Notes: generated by a model from the sequence alone, not told the origin. A stretch of DNA of 34,285 nucleotides from Prevotella sp. (GCA_017961115.1 JAGCXX010000018.1:1-34285); one strand, 5' to 3'; counted from the stretch's first letter, positions 8,030 to 16,826 are shown. Numbers and translations: made by a program.

Positions 8030-9223
8030 TTAATAACTCATCATCTCCTCAATCAGTTTTTTATGACGTCCTGCCAGGATGATATGATGATTGCCGATGG
8101 GTCGTGTGAGGAAATATGATGCCGCCTCGACCTCATCCAAGTGAACGACGAGTTGGGTTCGGCATAGGTTGGGTCTCGCCTGGCAACGCAGCAACTCTCC
8201 CTCTGCAACAAAGAATTCAGACAGGTCGCCAGACAGTTTGAATACCGTGACAGGACCCTCATCCATAAATCCCCTGATACCCACTCCGATGCCCGACTCA
8301 AAATGCGTGTCGTACTCGTAACGGGTTACCATATTGAGTGGAATAGTGCAATGTGCGAACAATACCTCGCCCTTGCTGACATCGACAGAAGCAGGATTAG
8401 CCTGAAAGCCAGTGAAACCTGTCAGTGCCAACGCCATCATCATCGACAACATGGCAGGCACGTCGCCCTCACAACCAGCGACCACATTCTCCGCATTGAG
8501 TTTGGCGAGGGCAAGGCAACCTGTGTTATGAACAGCGGAGAGGAGGTCGAAACACCTCAAAGTAAAACCATCCAACTTTTCGGATTTGACCAATTCCTTC
8601 AATGCCCTATAGATACGTTCTGCACCCGGCAATGCTGCATCGATGGCAGGATTGGAAGAGGACTCCTCTGCCGGTATTGATGGCATGGTATTAAGAGTCT
8701 CCAACAACCGATTGATGGGAATATCCACCAATTGGATGCCCAACTTTTCATGTACCGCCTTGGCATCCGCCGCACTGGCAATCAGCCAATCCGAGGGTTT
8801 TCCGATAATGCCCAACCTGGAGTCACGCAGTTTTTTTCTCGCCACCTGCACCTTCTCCAATAAGCAGATACGCCTTGACAAATCCTCTGTTTGTCCATGC
8901 AATATCTCACCCATGCACCCCTTCTGTCTCAGATAAGACAAAATTTCCATTGAGGCAGCCAAAGAGTTGCTCTTCCCAGAGGCAAGCAGATAGAAAGGCT
9001 GATTGGTTTTCTCCAGAAGCGATGGCATCAGAGATTGGAACAATCCCTCGGTGCCACCCGTGCGGACATAAATGAGATTCAGTGGATAGGCGCCATATTT
9101 GGCATAGTCTCCCCCCATCCAATCATATTCGATATCCAAACCGCCAAGGAACTCCTCGGTCATCTTGGAGACAGCTTGCTCATCATGCAGAGCAGACGTC
9201 AGGGAAAAGACAGCAATATTCAT
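8030..9223 (-). CDS. L-fucose/L-arabinose isomerase-related protein
   Basis: A 397-residue soluble protein resembling the FucI/AraA-like isomerase superfamily, mainly in its C-terminal half (CEGDVPAMLSMM, FESGIGVGIRG, GPVTVFKLSGDLSEFFVAEGELL, and a final RPIGNHHIILAGRHKK segment typical of fucose-isomerase C-terminal domains). It is shorter than FucI (about 590 residues), so it fits a ‘FucI-related’ group whose substrate is often unknown. The start at 9223 is chosen because it overlaps the rhodanese stop as ATGA and is preceded by AAAGGAGG, a strong Shine-Dalgarno sequence that is rare in this phylum. It is therefore coupled to the upstream rhodanese gene. The sulfur-carrier neighbour gives no obvious clue to the substrate. 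Confidence 0.7.
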   Translation of the reverse strand: MNIAVFSLTSALHDEQAVSKMTEEFLGGLDIEYDWMGGDYAKYGAYPLNLIYVRTGGTEGLFQSLMPSLLEKTNQPFYLLASGKSNSLAASMEILSYLRQKGCMGEILHGQTEDLSRRICLLEKVQVARKKLRDSRLGIIGKPSDWLIASAADAKAVHEKLGIQLVDIPINRLLETLNTMPSIPAEESSSNPAIDAALPGAERIYRALKELVKSEKLDGFTLRCFDLLSAVHNTGCLALAKLNAENVVAGCEGDVPAMLSMMMALALTGFTGFQANPASVDVSKGEVLFAHCTIPLNMVTRYEYDTHFESGIGVGIRGFMDEGPVTVFKLSGDLSEFFVAEGELLRCQARPNLCRTQLVVHLDEVEAASYFLTRPIGNHHIILAGRHKKLIEEMMSY

Positions 9224-9621
9224 TTCACGACCTCCTTTCCTGCTGCGCTCCATGAATTGATACCGCCCTTGAGATTAACCACCTGATAGCCGTCATCTGT
9301 AAGTCGTTCAGCCGCGGCTACGCTGCGCCTTCCACTTCGGCAATACACTGCAATTATCTTATCCTTCGGCAAGCGGTCGCGGGCAGCCATCATAAAAGAA
9401 TCTGTCTTCACATCGATAAGGACAGCCCCACGGAGATGTCCCTCATCAAACTCACTTTGTGTGCGCACGTCGAGGAGTACCACATTGCTGTCGGTCAGCA
9501 GTTGCTCAAACTCATCATTATCCACACTTTTGAAGGCATCGCTGCCTGCATTTCTTCCTTTCATCGCCCAAATGGCAAGCACCACGCCGACAAGCACCAG
9601 CAGTAAAAACATTTTGTTCAT
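9220..9621 (-). CDS. Membrane-anchored rhodanese-like sulfurtransferase
   Basis: A 133-residue protein with an N-terminal hydrophobic anchor (residues 4-20) followed by one rhodanese domain. The active-site cysteine is C94 in YCRSGRRS, the canonical phosphate/sulfate-binding loop; the conserved LLDVRTQSEFDEGH segment is at 49-62. Rhodaneses carry a persulfide sulfur; this one would be anchored in the inner membrane, probably facing the periplasm. The ATG at 9621 is chosen because a TTG-N19-TATATTTG promoter lies just upstream (9641-9670) and the anchor begins directly after it. The 3' end overlaps the FucI-related gene by 4 bases (ATGA). It is divergent from the C69 dipeptidase gene. Confidence 0.85.
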   Translation of the reverse strand: MNKMFLLLVLVGVVLAIWAMKGRNAGSDAFKSVDNDEFEQLLTDSNVVLLDVRTQSEFDEGHLRGAVLIDVKTDSFMMAARDRLPKDKIIAVYCRSGRRSVAAAERLTDDGYQVVNLKGGINSWSAAGKEVVK

Positions 9622-9640
9622 AGTAATCAATTTTTGACTG

Positions 9641-9670
9641 CAAATATAAGGTTTTTGGAGGAATATGCAA
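9641..9670 (-). promoter_or_regulatory. Promoter of the rhodanese/FucI-related operon
   Basis: On the minus strand, TTG at 9670-9668 and TATATTTG at 9648-9641 are separated by exactly 19 bases, a textbook Bacteroidetes promoter, 20 bases upstream of the rhodanese ATG. Confidence 0.75.
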
Positions 9671-9754
9671 GGATTAAGAATGAAAATTGTAATTTTGGCT
9701 TCGCCGAAGGTCAACCACACCCCAAGAATGAAAACAAAAACTTGTTTTTTTACT

Positions 9755-9784
9755 TTGCATTGTACTCGGTTTGCACTACCTTTG
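9755..9784 (+). promoter_or_regulatory. Promoter of the C69 dipeptidase gene
   Basis: TTG (9755-9757, in TTTG) and TACCTTTG (9777-9784) are 19 bases apart and lie 30 bases before the ATG at 9815. It is divergent from the rhodanese promoter, with about 85 bases between the two -33 elements. Confidence 0.75.
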
Positions 9785-9814
9785 CAGTAACTTTGACATT
9801 CAACGAAAGACATC

Positions 9815-11449
9815 ATGACCAACAGAACGATAAGAACCATTGTCTGTGCCACATTGATTGCCGTCTCCGCCGTTTCTACCGCGCAAGACACCGAATTTGC
9901 GCCCAACGGCAACAAGACCTCATGCACCAGTATCATGGTGGGCAAAAAAGCTTCTGCCGACGGGTCGGTGATGACCTCACACACCTGCGATTCCTGGTAT
10001 CGCACATGGATGCAAATGGTGCCTGCAAAGGATTATGCCAACGACACCGTTACCGCCATCTACGATGGGAGGATGCACACACAGACCCCCAACGACAGCA
10101 CCAAGATGTATCGCAAAGGCGTCATTCCACAGGTGCGCCACACCTACCGTTTTCTCGACACCGCCTACCCATGCCTCAATGAGAAGCAGCTTGCCATTGG
10201 TGAGACCACCATCTCAGGAAAGGACATTCTGAGAAACAAGAAGGGAATGTTCATGATAGAGGAGTTGGCTCGTATCGCGCTTGAGCGCTGCTCTACGGCA
10301 CGTGGCGCCATCCGACTGATGGGCGACTTGGTGAAGCAATATGGCTATGGTGACAGTGGTGAGTGCCTGACCATTGCCGACAAGGACGAGGTATGGATTT
10401 TTGAGGTATTCGGCGAGGGTCCAAAGAAAATCGGCGGTGTATGGGCTGCTGTACGCATCCCTGACGATGAGATTGCCGTATCAGCCAACATCAGCCGCAT
10501 CTCACATATTGACCTGAGTGACCCCAATCACTACATGGCCTCCGATAATGTGACCGATGTTGCCCGCAAGCTCAATTTATGGGACGGCAAGGGAGAATTC
10601 TGTTTCTGGAAAGCCTACAGCGGGGGCAACTATTTCAACGAACCCAAGAATTACAGCGTGAGGGAGCATTACATCATGAGTATGCTCGCCCCATCAAAGC
10701 ACCTGAGCGACACTGTTGCTGAACTGCCACTGAGTGTGAAACCCGATGAGAAAGTCAGCGTGGAGCAAGTGATGCGCCTTCTGGGGAGCTATTACGAGGG
10801 AACGGAAAAGAACCTCAGTGGCCGAAACAAGATACCCAACCCCAAGCGAAAGAAAAGCGACGGCAGCATCGTGGAAAGTGAGCCCGACAGCATCGTCTCA
10901 CCTTTCTCCAATCCCTGGATGCGCCCTGATGAAATCAACATGTATTATGCAATGGGCGACTCCGTGATGAAGAACATCCGCACCGTTAGTGTACCCTGGT
11001 GTGCCTACAGCACCGTCATCCAACTGCGGTCGTGGTTGCCCGACGAGGTGGGAGGAGTGGCATGGATTGCCCTTGACAACCCAGGAGAAAGTCCCCGTTT
11101 CCCCATCTTCTGCGGGACGACCACCCTACCCCAGCTCCTTCAGGTCTGCGGCCAGCACAGCGACCGCGACGATGCCGCACTTTGGCACTACCGCAAGGCC
11201 AACCGCCTCGCCACGATACGATGGGGCAACTACCGCAAGACAATAGAGTCAGCCCGAGACTATTTCATCGAGAAGGGGCAACGAGAACTGCCTTTTGTAG
11301 AGAAGACCTGGCAGGATATCCAGTCGCACTCACCACAAGAGGCACAAAAGATGCTTGATGGTTATGTTGCCGACTTCTTCGGCGCCACCATAGTGAAATG
11401 GGACGAGCTCACCCGCCATTTGTGGCGTCAAACCTGGGCTGGCTTCTAA
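9815..11449 (+). CDS. C69-family dipeptidase, exported
   Basis: A 544-residue peptidase of family C69 (U34), an N-terminal nucleophile hydrolase that cleaves dipeptides or short peptides. Residues 1-23 form a signal peptide (cleavage near STAQ). The expected nucleophile is C37 in CTSIMVGKKASADGS, which would become N-terminal after propeptide removal, as is known for this fold. Further family features are the DSGECLTIADKDEVWIFEVFG region and the late DEVGGVAWIALDNPGESP segment. Its export suggests periplasmic peptide degradation. It opens a plus-strand cluster: alanine racemase starts 27 bases after its stop, followed by the cysteine desulfidase family gene, so the operon probably serves peptide and amino-acid catabolism. 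Confidence 0.9.
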   Translation: MTNRTIRTIVCATLIAVSAVSTAQDTEFAPNGNKTSCTSIMVGKKASADGSVMTSHTCDSWYRTWMQMVPAKDYANDTVTAIYDGRMHTQTPNDSTKMYRKGVIPQVRHTYRFLDTAYPCLNEKQLAIGETTISGKDILRNKKGMFMIEELARIALERCSTARGAIRLMGDLVKQYGYGDSGECLTIADKDEVWIFEVFGEGPKKIGGVWAAVRIPDDEIAVSANISRISHIDLSDPNHYMASDNVTDVARKLNLWDGKGEFCFWKAYSGGNYFNEPKNYSVREHYIMSMLAPSKHLSDTVAELPLSVKPDEKVSVEQVMRLLGSYYEGTEKNLSGRNKIPNPKRKKSDGSIVESEPDSIVSPFSNPWMRPDEINMYYAMGDSVMKNIRTVSVPWCAYSTVIQLRSWLPDEVGGVAWIALDNPGESPRFPIFCGTTTLPQLLQVCGQHSDRDDAALWHYRKANRLATIRWGNYRKTIESARDYFIEKGQRELPFVEKTWQDIQSHSPQEAQKMLDGYVADFFGATIVKWDELTRHLWRQTWAGF

Positions 11450-11476
11450 AACCAACACAAAAAGAAATCATCAGAA

Positions 11477-12640
11477 ATGGAAGTACATGTCAACCAAATA
11501 GAGAAACGTTCATGGATAGAGATTGACTTAGCGCAGATAAAGTCCAACTATCTGATATACAAAAAGCATCTCAAAACCGATGCCGACATCATGGCCGTCA
11601 TCAAGGCAGACGCCTATGGCCACGGCGACGTACAAATTGCCCGTATGCTGTCGTGGTGCGGCTGTCATCTGTTTGCCGTGTCCAACATCGATGAGGCGGT
11701 AGGATTGCGTGAGGCAGGCATCCAGGGAGAGATTCTTCTGTTGGGTTACTCCTCTCCCTACTATGCCAAGACCCTCTTCGACTACGACCTCACCCAAGCC
11801 ATCGTGTCGGAAGACTATGCGGAAGCCCTGTCCTCCACACCTTTCAAGGTGAAATGCCAGTTTGCCATCGACACCGGCATGAACCGCATTGGTCTTGACG
11901 GAGATGACAGCGAGGGTTGTGAGCAGATTATCCGAAAATACTCCCAAAAACTCAATGTGAATGGATTGTTCACCCATCTTTGTGTCGCTGATACCAACGA
12001 CGACGAGTGCCGTGCCTTCACCTGGGGGCAAATCAATAAGTTCAAGGCAGTAGCAGACCGAGTTGCTGACCTCAACCTGCCATATGTCCACTGCTGCAAT
12101 TCCGCTGCCGGCCTCCACTATCTCGACAAGAGCGACACTTTCTCTGGCATTGGCAGCATCGTCAGACTGGGCATCGTCCTCTTCGGTCTCCAACCCGACC
12201 CCAGTTTCGTCTTGCCTGAAGGCATAGCACCCGCCATCGCCTGGAAGTCAGCCATCTCACAGGTGAAGGATGTGATGCCCGGTGAGACCATCGGCTACGG
12301 CCGCACCTACAAGGTGGAACACAAGTCACGCATTGCCACAGTGACCACAGGTTATGCTGACGGCCTTAACCGCCACCTATCCAACAAGGGGCATGTGCTC
12401 ATCCGAGGACATCAAGCACCCATCGTAGGCCGCATCTGCATGGACCAGACATTAGTGGATGTGACAGGCATCCCCGGAGTAACGATGGGCGACCGCGTGG
12501 TTGTCTTAGGTAGGGATGGTGACTTGGTATATACTGCCGATGACATGGCTGCCGACCTTGGCACCATCGGATATGAGGTGCTTTGCAATATGAGCAAGCG
12601 CGTGCAGCGTTTCTATGTGAGCAGCAACTCATCGCTTTAG
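11477..12640 (+). CDS. alr: Alanine racemase (PLP-dependent)
   Basis: A 387-residue fold-type III PLP enzyme interconverting L- and D-alanine. The PLP lysine is K43 in VIKADAYGHG, and the second catalytic residue is Y274 in TIGYGRTY; the GYADGLNR and GRICMDQTLVDVT motifs follow. Its length is normal for a monofunctional Alr. In many Bacteroidales, alanine racemase is fused to MurF; here it is a free-standing enzyme in an operon with a dipeptidase and a cysteine desulfidase family protein, so it may act in D-amino-acid or peptide catabolism rather than, or besides, cell-wall synthesis. That role is inference; a second copy elsewhere cannot be seen. No Shine-Dalgarno sequence is present. Confidence 0.95.
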   Translation: MEVHVNQIEKRSWIEIDLAQIKSNYLIYKKHLKTDADIMAVIKADAYGHGDVQIARMLSWCGCHLFAVSNIDEAVGLREAGIQGEILLLGYSSPYYAKTLFDYDLTQAIVSEDYAEALSSTPFKVKCQFAIDTGMNRIGLDGDDSEGCEQIIRKYSQKLNVNGLFTHLCVADTNDDECRAFTWGQINKFKAVADRVADLNLPYVHCCNSAAGLHYLDKSDTFSGIGSIVRLGIVLFGLQPDPSFVLPEGIAPAIAWKSAISQVKDVMPGETIGYGRTYKVEHKSRIATVTTGYADGLNRHLSNKGHVLIRGHQAPIVGRICMDQTLVDVTGIPGVTMGDRVVVLGRDGDLVYTADDMAADLGTIGYEVLCNMSKRVQRFYVSSNSSL

Positions 12641-12671
12641 CCAATAATAAACATTAATCAACCTTTATATT

Positions 12672-13940
12672 ATGATAGAGAAGAAAACACGAGAAGAAAT
12701 ACTGCAGCTGATTAACCGCGAGGTAGTGCCCGCCATTGGCTGCACCGAACCCATGGCGGTCTCACTCTGTACAGCAAAGGCCTCAGAGCAATTGGGGTGC
12801 CGGCCTGAAAACATCCAGGTTTGGTTGAGTGGCAACATACTGAAAAACGCCATGGGCGTGGGCATCCCTGGAACAGGCATGATAGGCCTTCCTATCGCCA
12901 TTGCCCTTGGTGCCCTCATCGGGAAGTCATCCTATGAACTGGAAGTGCTGCGTGACCTCACACCAGAAGCTGTGGAGGAAGGCAAGCGCTTCATTGCCGA
13001 AAACCGCATCCACATCCAGTTGAAACCACAATGTCCCGACAACCTTTACATAGAAGTTTGCTGCGAAGCAGGAGGCAAGGCAGCCACTGCCATCATTGAA
13101 GGCAGCCACACCCATTTTGTGGAACAAACAGGAGACGCTGTTTCTCTAGACTCAGAAAAGAACACGAACGATGAGCCTCAGCTCAACCTGCGTCTTGTAT
13201 ATGACTTCGCCACCACCTGTCCACTCGACGAAATCCGCTTCATCCTCAAAACCCGCGACCTGAACATGCAGGCAGCGGAGGACTCAAAGAAAGGCAACTA
13301 CGGCCACTGCTTGGGCAAGACCATCGACCGTCCGTTGGCACACGGCATTTTTGGCAACTCCATCTTTTCGCATATCATCTCCAAGACAGCATCCGCCTGT
13401 GATGCCCGCATGGGCGGCGCGATGATACCCGTCATGTCCAACTCCGGTTCGGGCAACCAAGGCATCTGTGCCACCAATCCCGTGGTGGTCTATGCGATTG
13501 AGAACGAGAACACCGAGGAAGAGCTCATCCGTGCCCTGACCCTAAGTCACCTGACCGCCATATACATCAAGCAGAGTCTTGGCAAATTGTCCGCCCTCTG
13601 TGGCTGCGTGGTGGCCTCCATCGGCTCTTCCTGCGGCATCACCTATCTGATGGGCGGTGATTACGAACGCATCTGCCGGTCGGTGAAGAACATGATAGCC
13701 AATCTTACGGGTATGATTTGTGATGGCGCCAAGCCTTCTTGCTCGCTCAAGATATGTTCGGGTGTCAGTACGGCTCTCCTCTCCGCCCTCCTCTCCATGG
13801 AGGGACGCTGTGTGACGGCTGCAGAAGGTATTGTCGATGAGGATGTCGACCGCAGCATCCACAACCTCACCAGTATCGGCGCTGAAGCGATGCGTCTGAC
13901 CGATGAGATGGTGCTCAACATCATGACAAGTAAAGATTGA
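12672..13940 (+). CDS. L-cysteine desulfidase / serine dehydratase alpha-like protein (UPF0597, YhaM/CyuA family)
   Basis: A 422-residue protein of the UPF0597 family, which includes E. coli CyuA (YhaM) and archaeal L-cysteine desulfidase. These are [4Fe-4S] enzymes releasing sulfide, ammonia and pyruvate from L-cysteine. Family signatures are the N-terminal VPAIGCTEP (C24), NQGICATNP and the later Cys-rich LSALCGCVVASIGSSCG. It starts 31 bases after alr. The extreme C-terminus is set by a repeat: the final GAT-TGA codons are the first unit of a nine-unit heptad array. The neighbouring dipeptidase and racemase suggest amino-acid degradation. Serine as an alternative substrate cannot be excluded. 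Confidence 0.85.
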   Translation: MIEKKTREEILQLINREVVPAIGCTEPMAVSLCTAKASEQLGCRPENIQVWLSGNILKNAMGVGIPGTGMIGLPIAIALGALIGKSSYELEVLRDLTPEAVEEGKRFIAENRIHIQLKPQCPDNLYIEVCCEAGGKAATAIIEGSHTHFVEQTGDAVSLDSEKNTNDEPQLNLRLVYDFATTCPLDEIRFILKTRDLNMQAAEDSKKGNYGHCLGKTIDRPLAHGIFGNSIFSHIISKTASACDARMGGAMIPVMSNSGSGNQGICATNPVVVYAIENENTEEELIRALTLSHLTAIYIKQSLGKLSALCGCVVASIGSSCGITYLMGGDYERICRSVKNMIANLTGMICDGAKPSCSLKICSGVSTALLSALLSMEGRCVTAAEGIVDEDVDRSIHNLTSIGAEAMRLTDEMVLNIMTSKD

Positions 13941-13997
13941 AGATTGAAAATTGAAGATTGAAAATTGAAAATTGAAGATTGAAAATTGAAGATTGAA
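13935..13997 (+). repeat. Heptad tandem repeat array (GATTGAA/AATTGAA), nine units
   Basis: Exactly nine 7-bp units, each GATTGAA or AATTGAA, fill most of the gap between two genes. The first unit supplies the TGA stop (13938-13940) of the cysteine desulfidase family gene. It is the longest and most regular member of the family in the window. Confidence 0.95.
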
Positions 13998-14018
13998 TAA
14001 CATACTAATGTACTGATT

Positions 14019-14786
14019 ATGGAAAGAAAAATTGCATTGATTACAGGAGCAACGAGCGGGATAGGAGAAGCCTGTGCCCGTAGGTTTGCAGATGGAGGAT
14101 ATGACCTTATCCTCACAGGAAGAAATGAACAGAATCTGCAGGCCGTGAAGGAAGCAGCAGAAAGTGCAGGTGCCCAAGTGGTGACTCTCCGCTATGACGT
14201 ACGCGACCGCCAGGCATGCAAAGAGGCCGTAGCCTCACTGACAGGTCGCTGGACAAAGATTGACGTGCTGGTCAACAATGCCGGTCTGGCTTTAGGATTG
14301 GACAAAGAATACATGGGCAACATGGAAGACTGGGACACGATGATAGACACCAACATCAAGGGTCTACTCACCATGACCCGACTGATAGTCCCTGGCATGG
14401 TGGAGCGCAACCACGGCCATGTCATCAACATCGGCAGTGTGGCTGGCGATGCCGCCTATGCCAATGGTAATGTCTATTGCGCCACCAAGGCTGCCGTGAA
14501 AGCCATCACCGACGGTCTTCGTATCGATGTGGCCGACACCCGTGTCCGTGTGACCAATGTGAAGCCCGGTTTGGTGGAGACCAATTTCAGCGTTGTTCGT
14601 TTCCATGGCGACCAGGAACGCGCCGACCGCGTCTACGACGGTATCCGTCCACTGACCGGTGACGACATCGCCGATGTCGCATTCTATGCCGCCTCGGCTC
14701 CCGAACATGTCCAGATAGCCGAGGTGCTGGTGCTTGCCACCCACCAAGCCAGCGGTTCGATTATCCATAGGGAGATTGAAGGTTAG
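14019..14786 (+). CDS. Short-chain dehydrogenase/reductase (YdfG-like)
   Basis: A 255-residue classical SDR. The cofactor-binding TGATSGIG is at 9-16, the NNAG motif at 86-89 and the catalytic Y153-x3-K157 (YCATK), with the active-site serine expected in the preceding NIGSVAGD segment. The sequence pattern resembles YdfG, which reduces 3-hydroxy acids or malonic semialdehyde using NADP; R34 in the TGRNEQNL segment would fit NADP preference. It lies 78 bases after the desulfidase gene, with the heptad array between, so co-transcription is possible but less certain than for the genes upstream. Substrate identity is inferred from family resemblance. Confidence 0.9.
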   Translation: MERKIALITGATSGIGEACARRFADGGYDLILTGRNEQNLQAVKEAAESAGAQVVTLRYDVRDRQACKEAVASLTGRWTKIDVLVNNAGLALGLDKEYMGNMEDWDTMIDTNIKGLLTMTRLIVPGMVERNHGHVINIGSVAGDAAYANGNVYCATKAAVKAITDGLRIDVADTRVRVTNVKPGLVETNFSVVRFHGDQERADRVYDGIRPLTGDDIADVAFYAASAPEHVQIAEVLVLATHQASGSIIHREIEG

Positions 14787-14850
14787 TCCTTCTTTCACTT
14801 TTGGTTGGATTCAGAGATGCTGGGATGGCTGCCGCCATCTATAGTCGAAG

Positions 14851-14937
14851 GAAATGAAGATTTTTTGTTTATTATGGTTGTTTTTTTGAGTTCAAAGGCA
14901 AATCAACTAACAAAATGAACAAAAAAATCTTCATTTC
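14851..14937. repeat. Long inverted repeat upstream of paaK
   Basis: GAAATGAAGATTTTTTGTT (14851-14869) is the reverse complement of 14918-14937 apart from one extra A in the right arm; the spacer is 48 bases. It lies between the SDR stop and the TACTTTTG promoter element at 14950. It could act as a terminator-like hairpin for the SDR transcript or as an upstream regulatory site. Confidence 0.7.
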
Positions 14938-14949
14938 ACTTTTTTTTTG

Positions 14950-14957
14950 TACTTTTG
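14950..14957 (+). promoter_or_regulatory. -7 promoter element TACTTTTG of the paaK operon
   Basis: Exact TAnnTTTG match 57 bases before the paaK ATG, directly after the long inverted repeat. The -33 element is unclear. Confidence 0.55.
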
Positions 14958-15014
14958 TCGGTGAAAACAGTAACAATAATCCAATAAATTACCAAAATCC
15001 GAAAAAATTACATT

Positions 15015-16316
15015 ATGTATTGGAACGAGAGCATTGAGTGCATGGACCGCGAGCAGCTTCGTGAAATCCAGAATCGCCGATTGAAAAAAATTGTCAACTA
15101 CTGTTATCACAACACCCCATTCTACCGGAAGAAGTTCCAGGAGATGGACCTCAGTCCTGAAGACATTCAGGGAATTGACGACATCACCAAACTTCCCTTT
15201 ACCGACAAGACCGACCTCCGCGACACCTATCCTTTTGGTCTTGCCGCAGTACCGATGAGTCAGATTGTCCGTATCCATGCCTCCTCAGGCACCACCGGCA
15301 AACCCGTTGTTGTGCTCCACACCCGTAAGGACATATCCATGTGGACAGAGGCAATCTCACGCGCCTTCACCGCCTATGGAGCCACGAAGGACGACATTTT
15401 TCAGATTTCCTACGGCTACGGCCTTTTCACCGGAGGCCTGGGTGCCCATGACGGAGCGACCAATATTGGCGCAAGCGTTATCCCCATGTCTTCAGGCAAT
15501 ACCCAGAAGCAGATTACGCTGATGCATGACTTCGGTTCCACCGCTCTTTGCTGCACCCCATCATACGCCATGTTTCTTGGCGAGGCCATGCGGGAATCAG
15601 AGTGGCCACGCGAGGAGTTCAAGCTCCGTTTTGGAGCCTTTGGTGCTGAGCCGTGGACAGAGGACATGCGCGTGAAGCTTGAGGAATCCTTGGGCATCAA
15701 GGCTTACGACATCTACGGACTGAGCGAGATTGCCGGTCCTGGAGTGGGCTTTGAGTGCGAATGCCAGAACGGCACCCACCTCAATGAGGACTATTTCTTC
15801 CCCGAGATTGTCAACCCAGATACTGGTGAGCCCATGCCCGAGGGAGAGTTGGGCGAACTCTGCTTTACCCATCTGACCAAGGAAGGTATGCCATTGCTCC
15901 GCTATCGCACCCATGACCTCACCGCTCTCCATTATGAGCGCTGCTCCTGCGGCCGCACACTGGTAAGGATGGACCGTATCCTCGGCCGTTGCGACGACAT
16001 GCTCATCATCCGTGGTGTCAACGTGTTCCCGTCACAGATAGAGGCCGTCATCCTCAAGCAAGAGGAATTTGAGCCCCACTTCATGCTGGAGGTGGACCGC
16101 GTGAACAACACCGACACGAGTATGCTCAAGGTAGAGGTCAAGGAAGAGTACTTCACCGACAACATGGCCGATATGGTTGCTCTGCAGAAGAAGCTCGAGG
16201 GTGAGCTCCGCAGCGTGATTGGTCTCGGCTTCAAGGTGAAACTCGTCGAGCCCAAGGGTATTGAGCGCTCCACCGGCAAGGCAAAACGGGTAATCGACAA
16301 GAGAAAGTTTAAATAA
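15015..16316 (+). CDS. paaK: Phenylacetate-CoA ligase family protein
   Basis: A 433-residue adenylate-forming enzyme of the PaaK type, which activates phenylacetate or related aryl acids to the CoA thioester with ATP. The P-loop-like SSGTTGKP is at 90-97; YDIYGLSEIAGPG is the second AMP-binding motif, and RGVNVFPSQIE plus the C-terminal STGKAKRVIDKR segment form the typical PaaK C-terminal domain. Length is normal. In gut Bacteroidales, this gene is commonly linked to indolepyruvate ferredoxin oxidoreductase and an ACT-domain gene and serves aromatic amino-acid fermentation; here the ACT gene is present (84 bases downstream) but the oxidoreductase genes are not next to it. Exact substrate is unknown. 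Confidence 0.9.
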   Translation: MYWNESIECMDREQLREIQNRRLKKIVNYCYHNTPFYRKKFQEMDLSPEDIQGIDDITKLPFTDKTDLRDTYPFGLAAVPMSQIVRIHASSGTTGKPVVVLHTRKDISMWTEAISRAFTAYGATKDDIFQISYGYGLFTGGLGAHDGATNIGASVIPMSSGNTQKQITLMHDFGSTALCCTPSYAMFLGEAMRESEWPREEFKLRFGAFGAEPWTEDMRVKLEESLGIKAYDIYGLSEIAGPGVGFECECQNGTHLNEDYFFPEIVNPDTGEPMPEGELGELCFTHLTKEGMPLLRYRTHDLTALHYERCSCGRTLVRMDRILGRCDDMLIIRGVNVFPSQIEAVILKQEEFEPHFMLEVDRVNNTDTSMLKVEVKEEYFTDNMADMVALQKKLEGELRSVIGLGFKVKLVEPKGIERSTGKAKRVIDKRKFK

Positions 16317-16328
16317 TCTATATAAGAG

Positions 16329-16350
16329 TTCATAGTCATGAATTCATAGT
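16329..16350 (-). repeat. Degenerate AACTATG-type repeat after paaK
   Basis: On the minus strand this reads as AACTATG and ACTATGA elements flanking the palindrome ATGAATTCAT (16338-16347). It is the reverse-orientation, degenerate counterpart of the AACTATG array at prmA, beginning 12 bases after the paaK stop. Confidence 0.5.
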
Positions 16351-16400
16351 TAAGAATTGAAATCAATCAAGCATATCATTAATCAATATCCAATCGACCT

Positions 16401-16826
16401 ATGTTAGCAAAGCAATTATCCATTTTTCTGGAAAACAAGTCAGGCCGTCTGACTGAGGTGACCGAGGTATTGGGCAAGGCAGGTGTCAACCTATCTGCCA
16501 TGAGTATAGCCGACAATTCCGATTTCGGTATCCTGCGCTGCATCGTCAGTGACCCCGACCTTGGCTACAAAGTACTGAAAGACGCACATTTCACCGTGAA
16601 ACTCACTGATGTAATCGGCTTTACCTGTCCCAACACGCCCGGTTCGCTCAGCGTAGTTCTCAAATGTCTCTCTGATGCCGGTGTGTTCATTGAGTATATG
16701 TATTCCTTCAGCAACGGAGACAGCGCCAACGTGGTGATTCGTCCCTCTGACCTGAAGTTGTGTGACCAAATCCTGGAATCGAAGAAAGTAGACCTGATAG
16801 CCGCCAGTGACCTTTACAGACTATAG
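16401..16826 (+). CDS. Tandem ACT-domain protein
   Basis: A 141-residue protein made of two ACT domains (about 1-70 and 71-141). Each begins with the characteristic strand and helix pattern: [26 protein letters not shown] in the first half and the [19 protein letters not shown] repeat in the second. ACT domains bind amino acids allosterically. Stand-alone double-ACT proteins of this type are commonly found next to paaK in Bacteroidales and are thought to sense aromatic amino acids. It lies 84 bases after paaK and 23 bases before the GH94 gene. There is no catalytic or DNA-binding domain, so it would have to act through a partner protein. Confidence 0.88.
   Translation: MLAKQLSIFLENKSGRLTEVTEVLGKAGVNLSAMSIADNSDFGILRCIVSDPDLGYKVLKDAHFTVKLTDVIGFTCPNTPGSLSVVLKCLSDAGVFIEYMYSFSNGDSANVVIRPSDLKLCDQILESKKVDLIAASDLYRL

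Noticed and set aside
13935..13997. CRISPR-like array
   Set aside because: The repeats are 7 bp with no spacers and no cas genes in the window.
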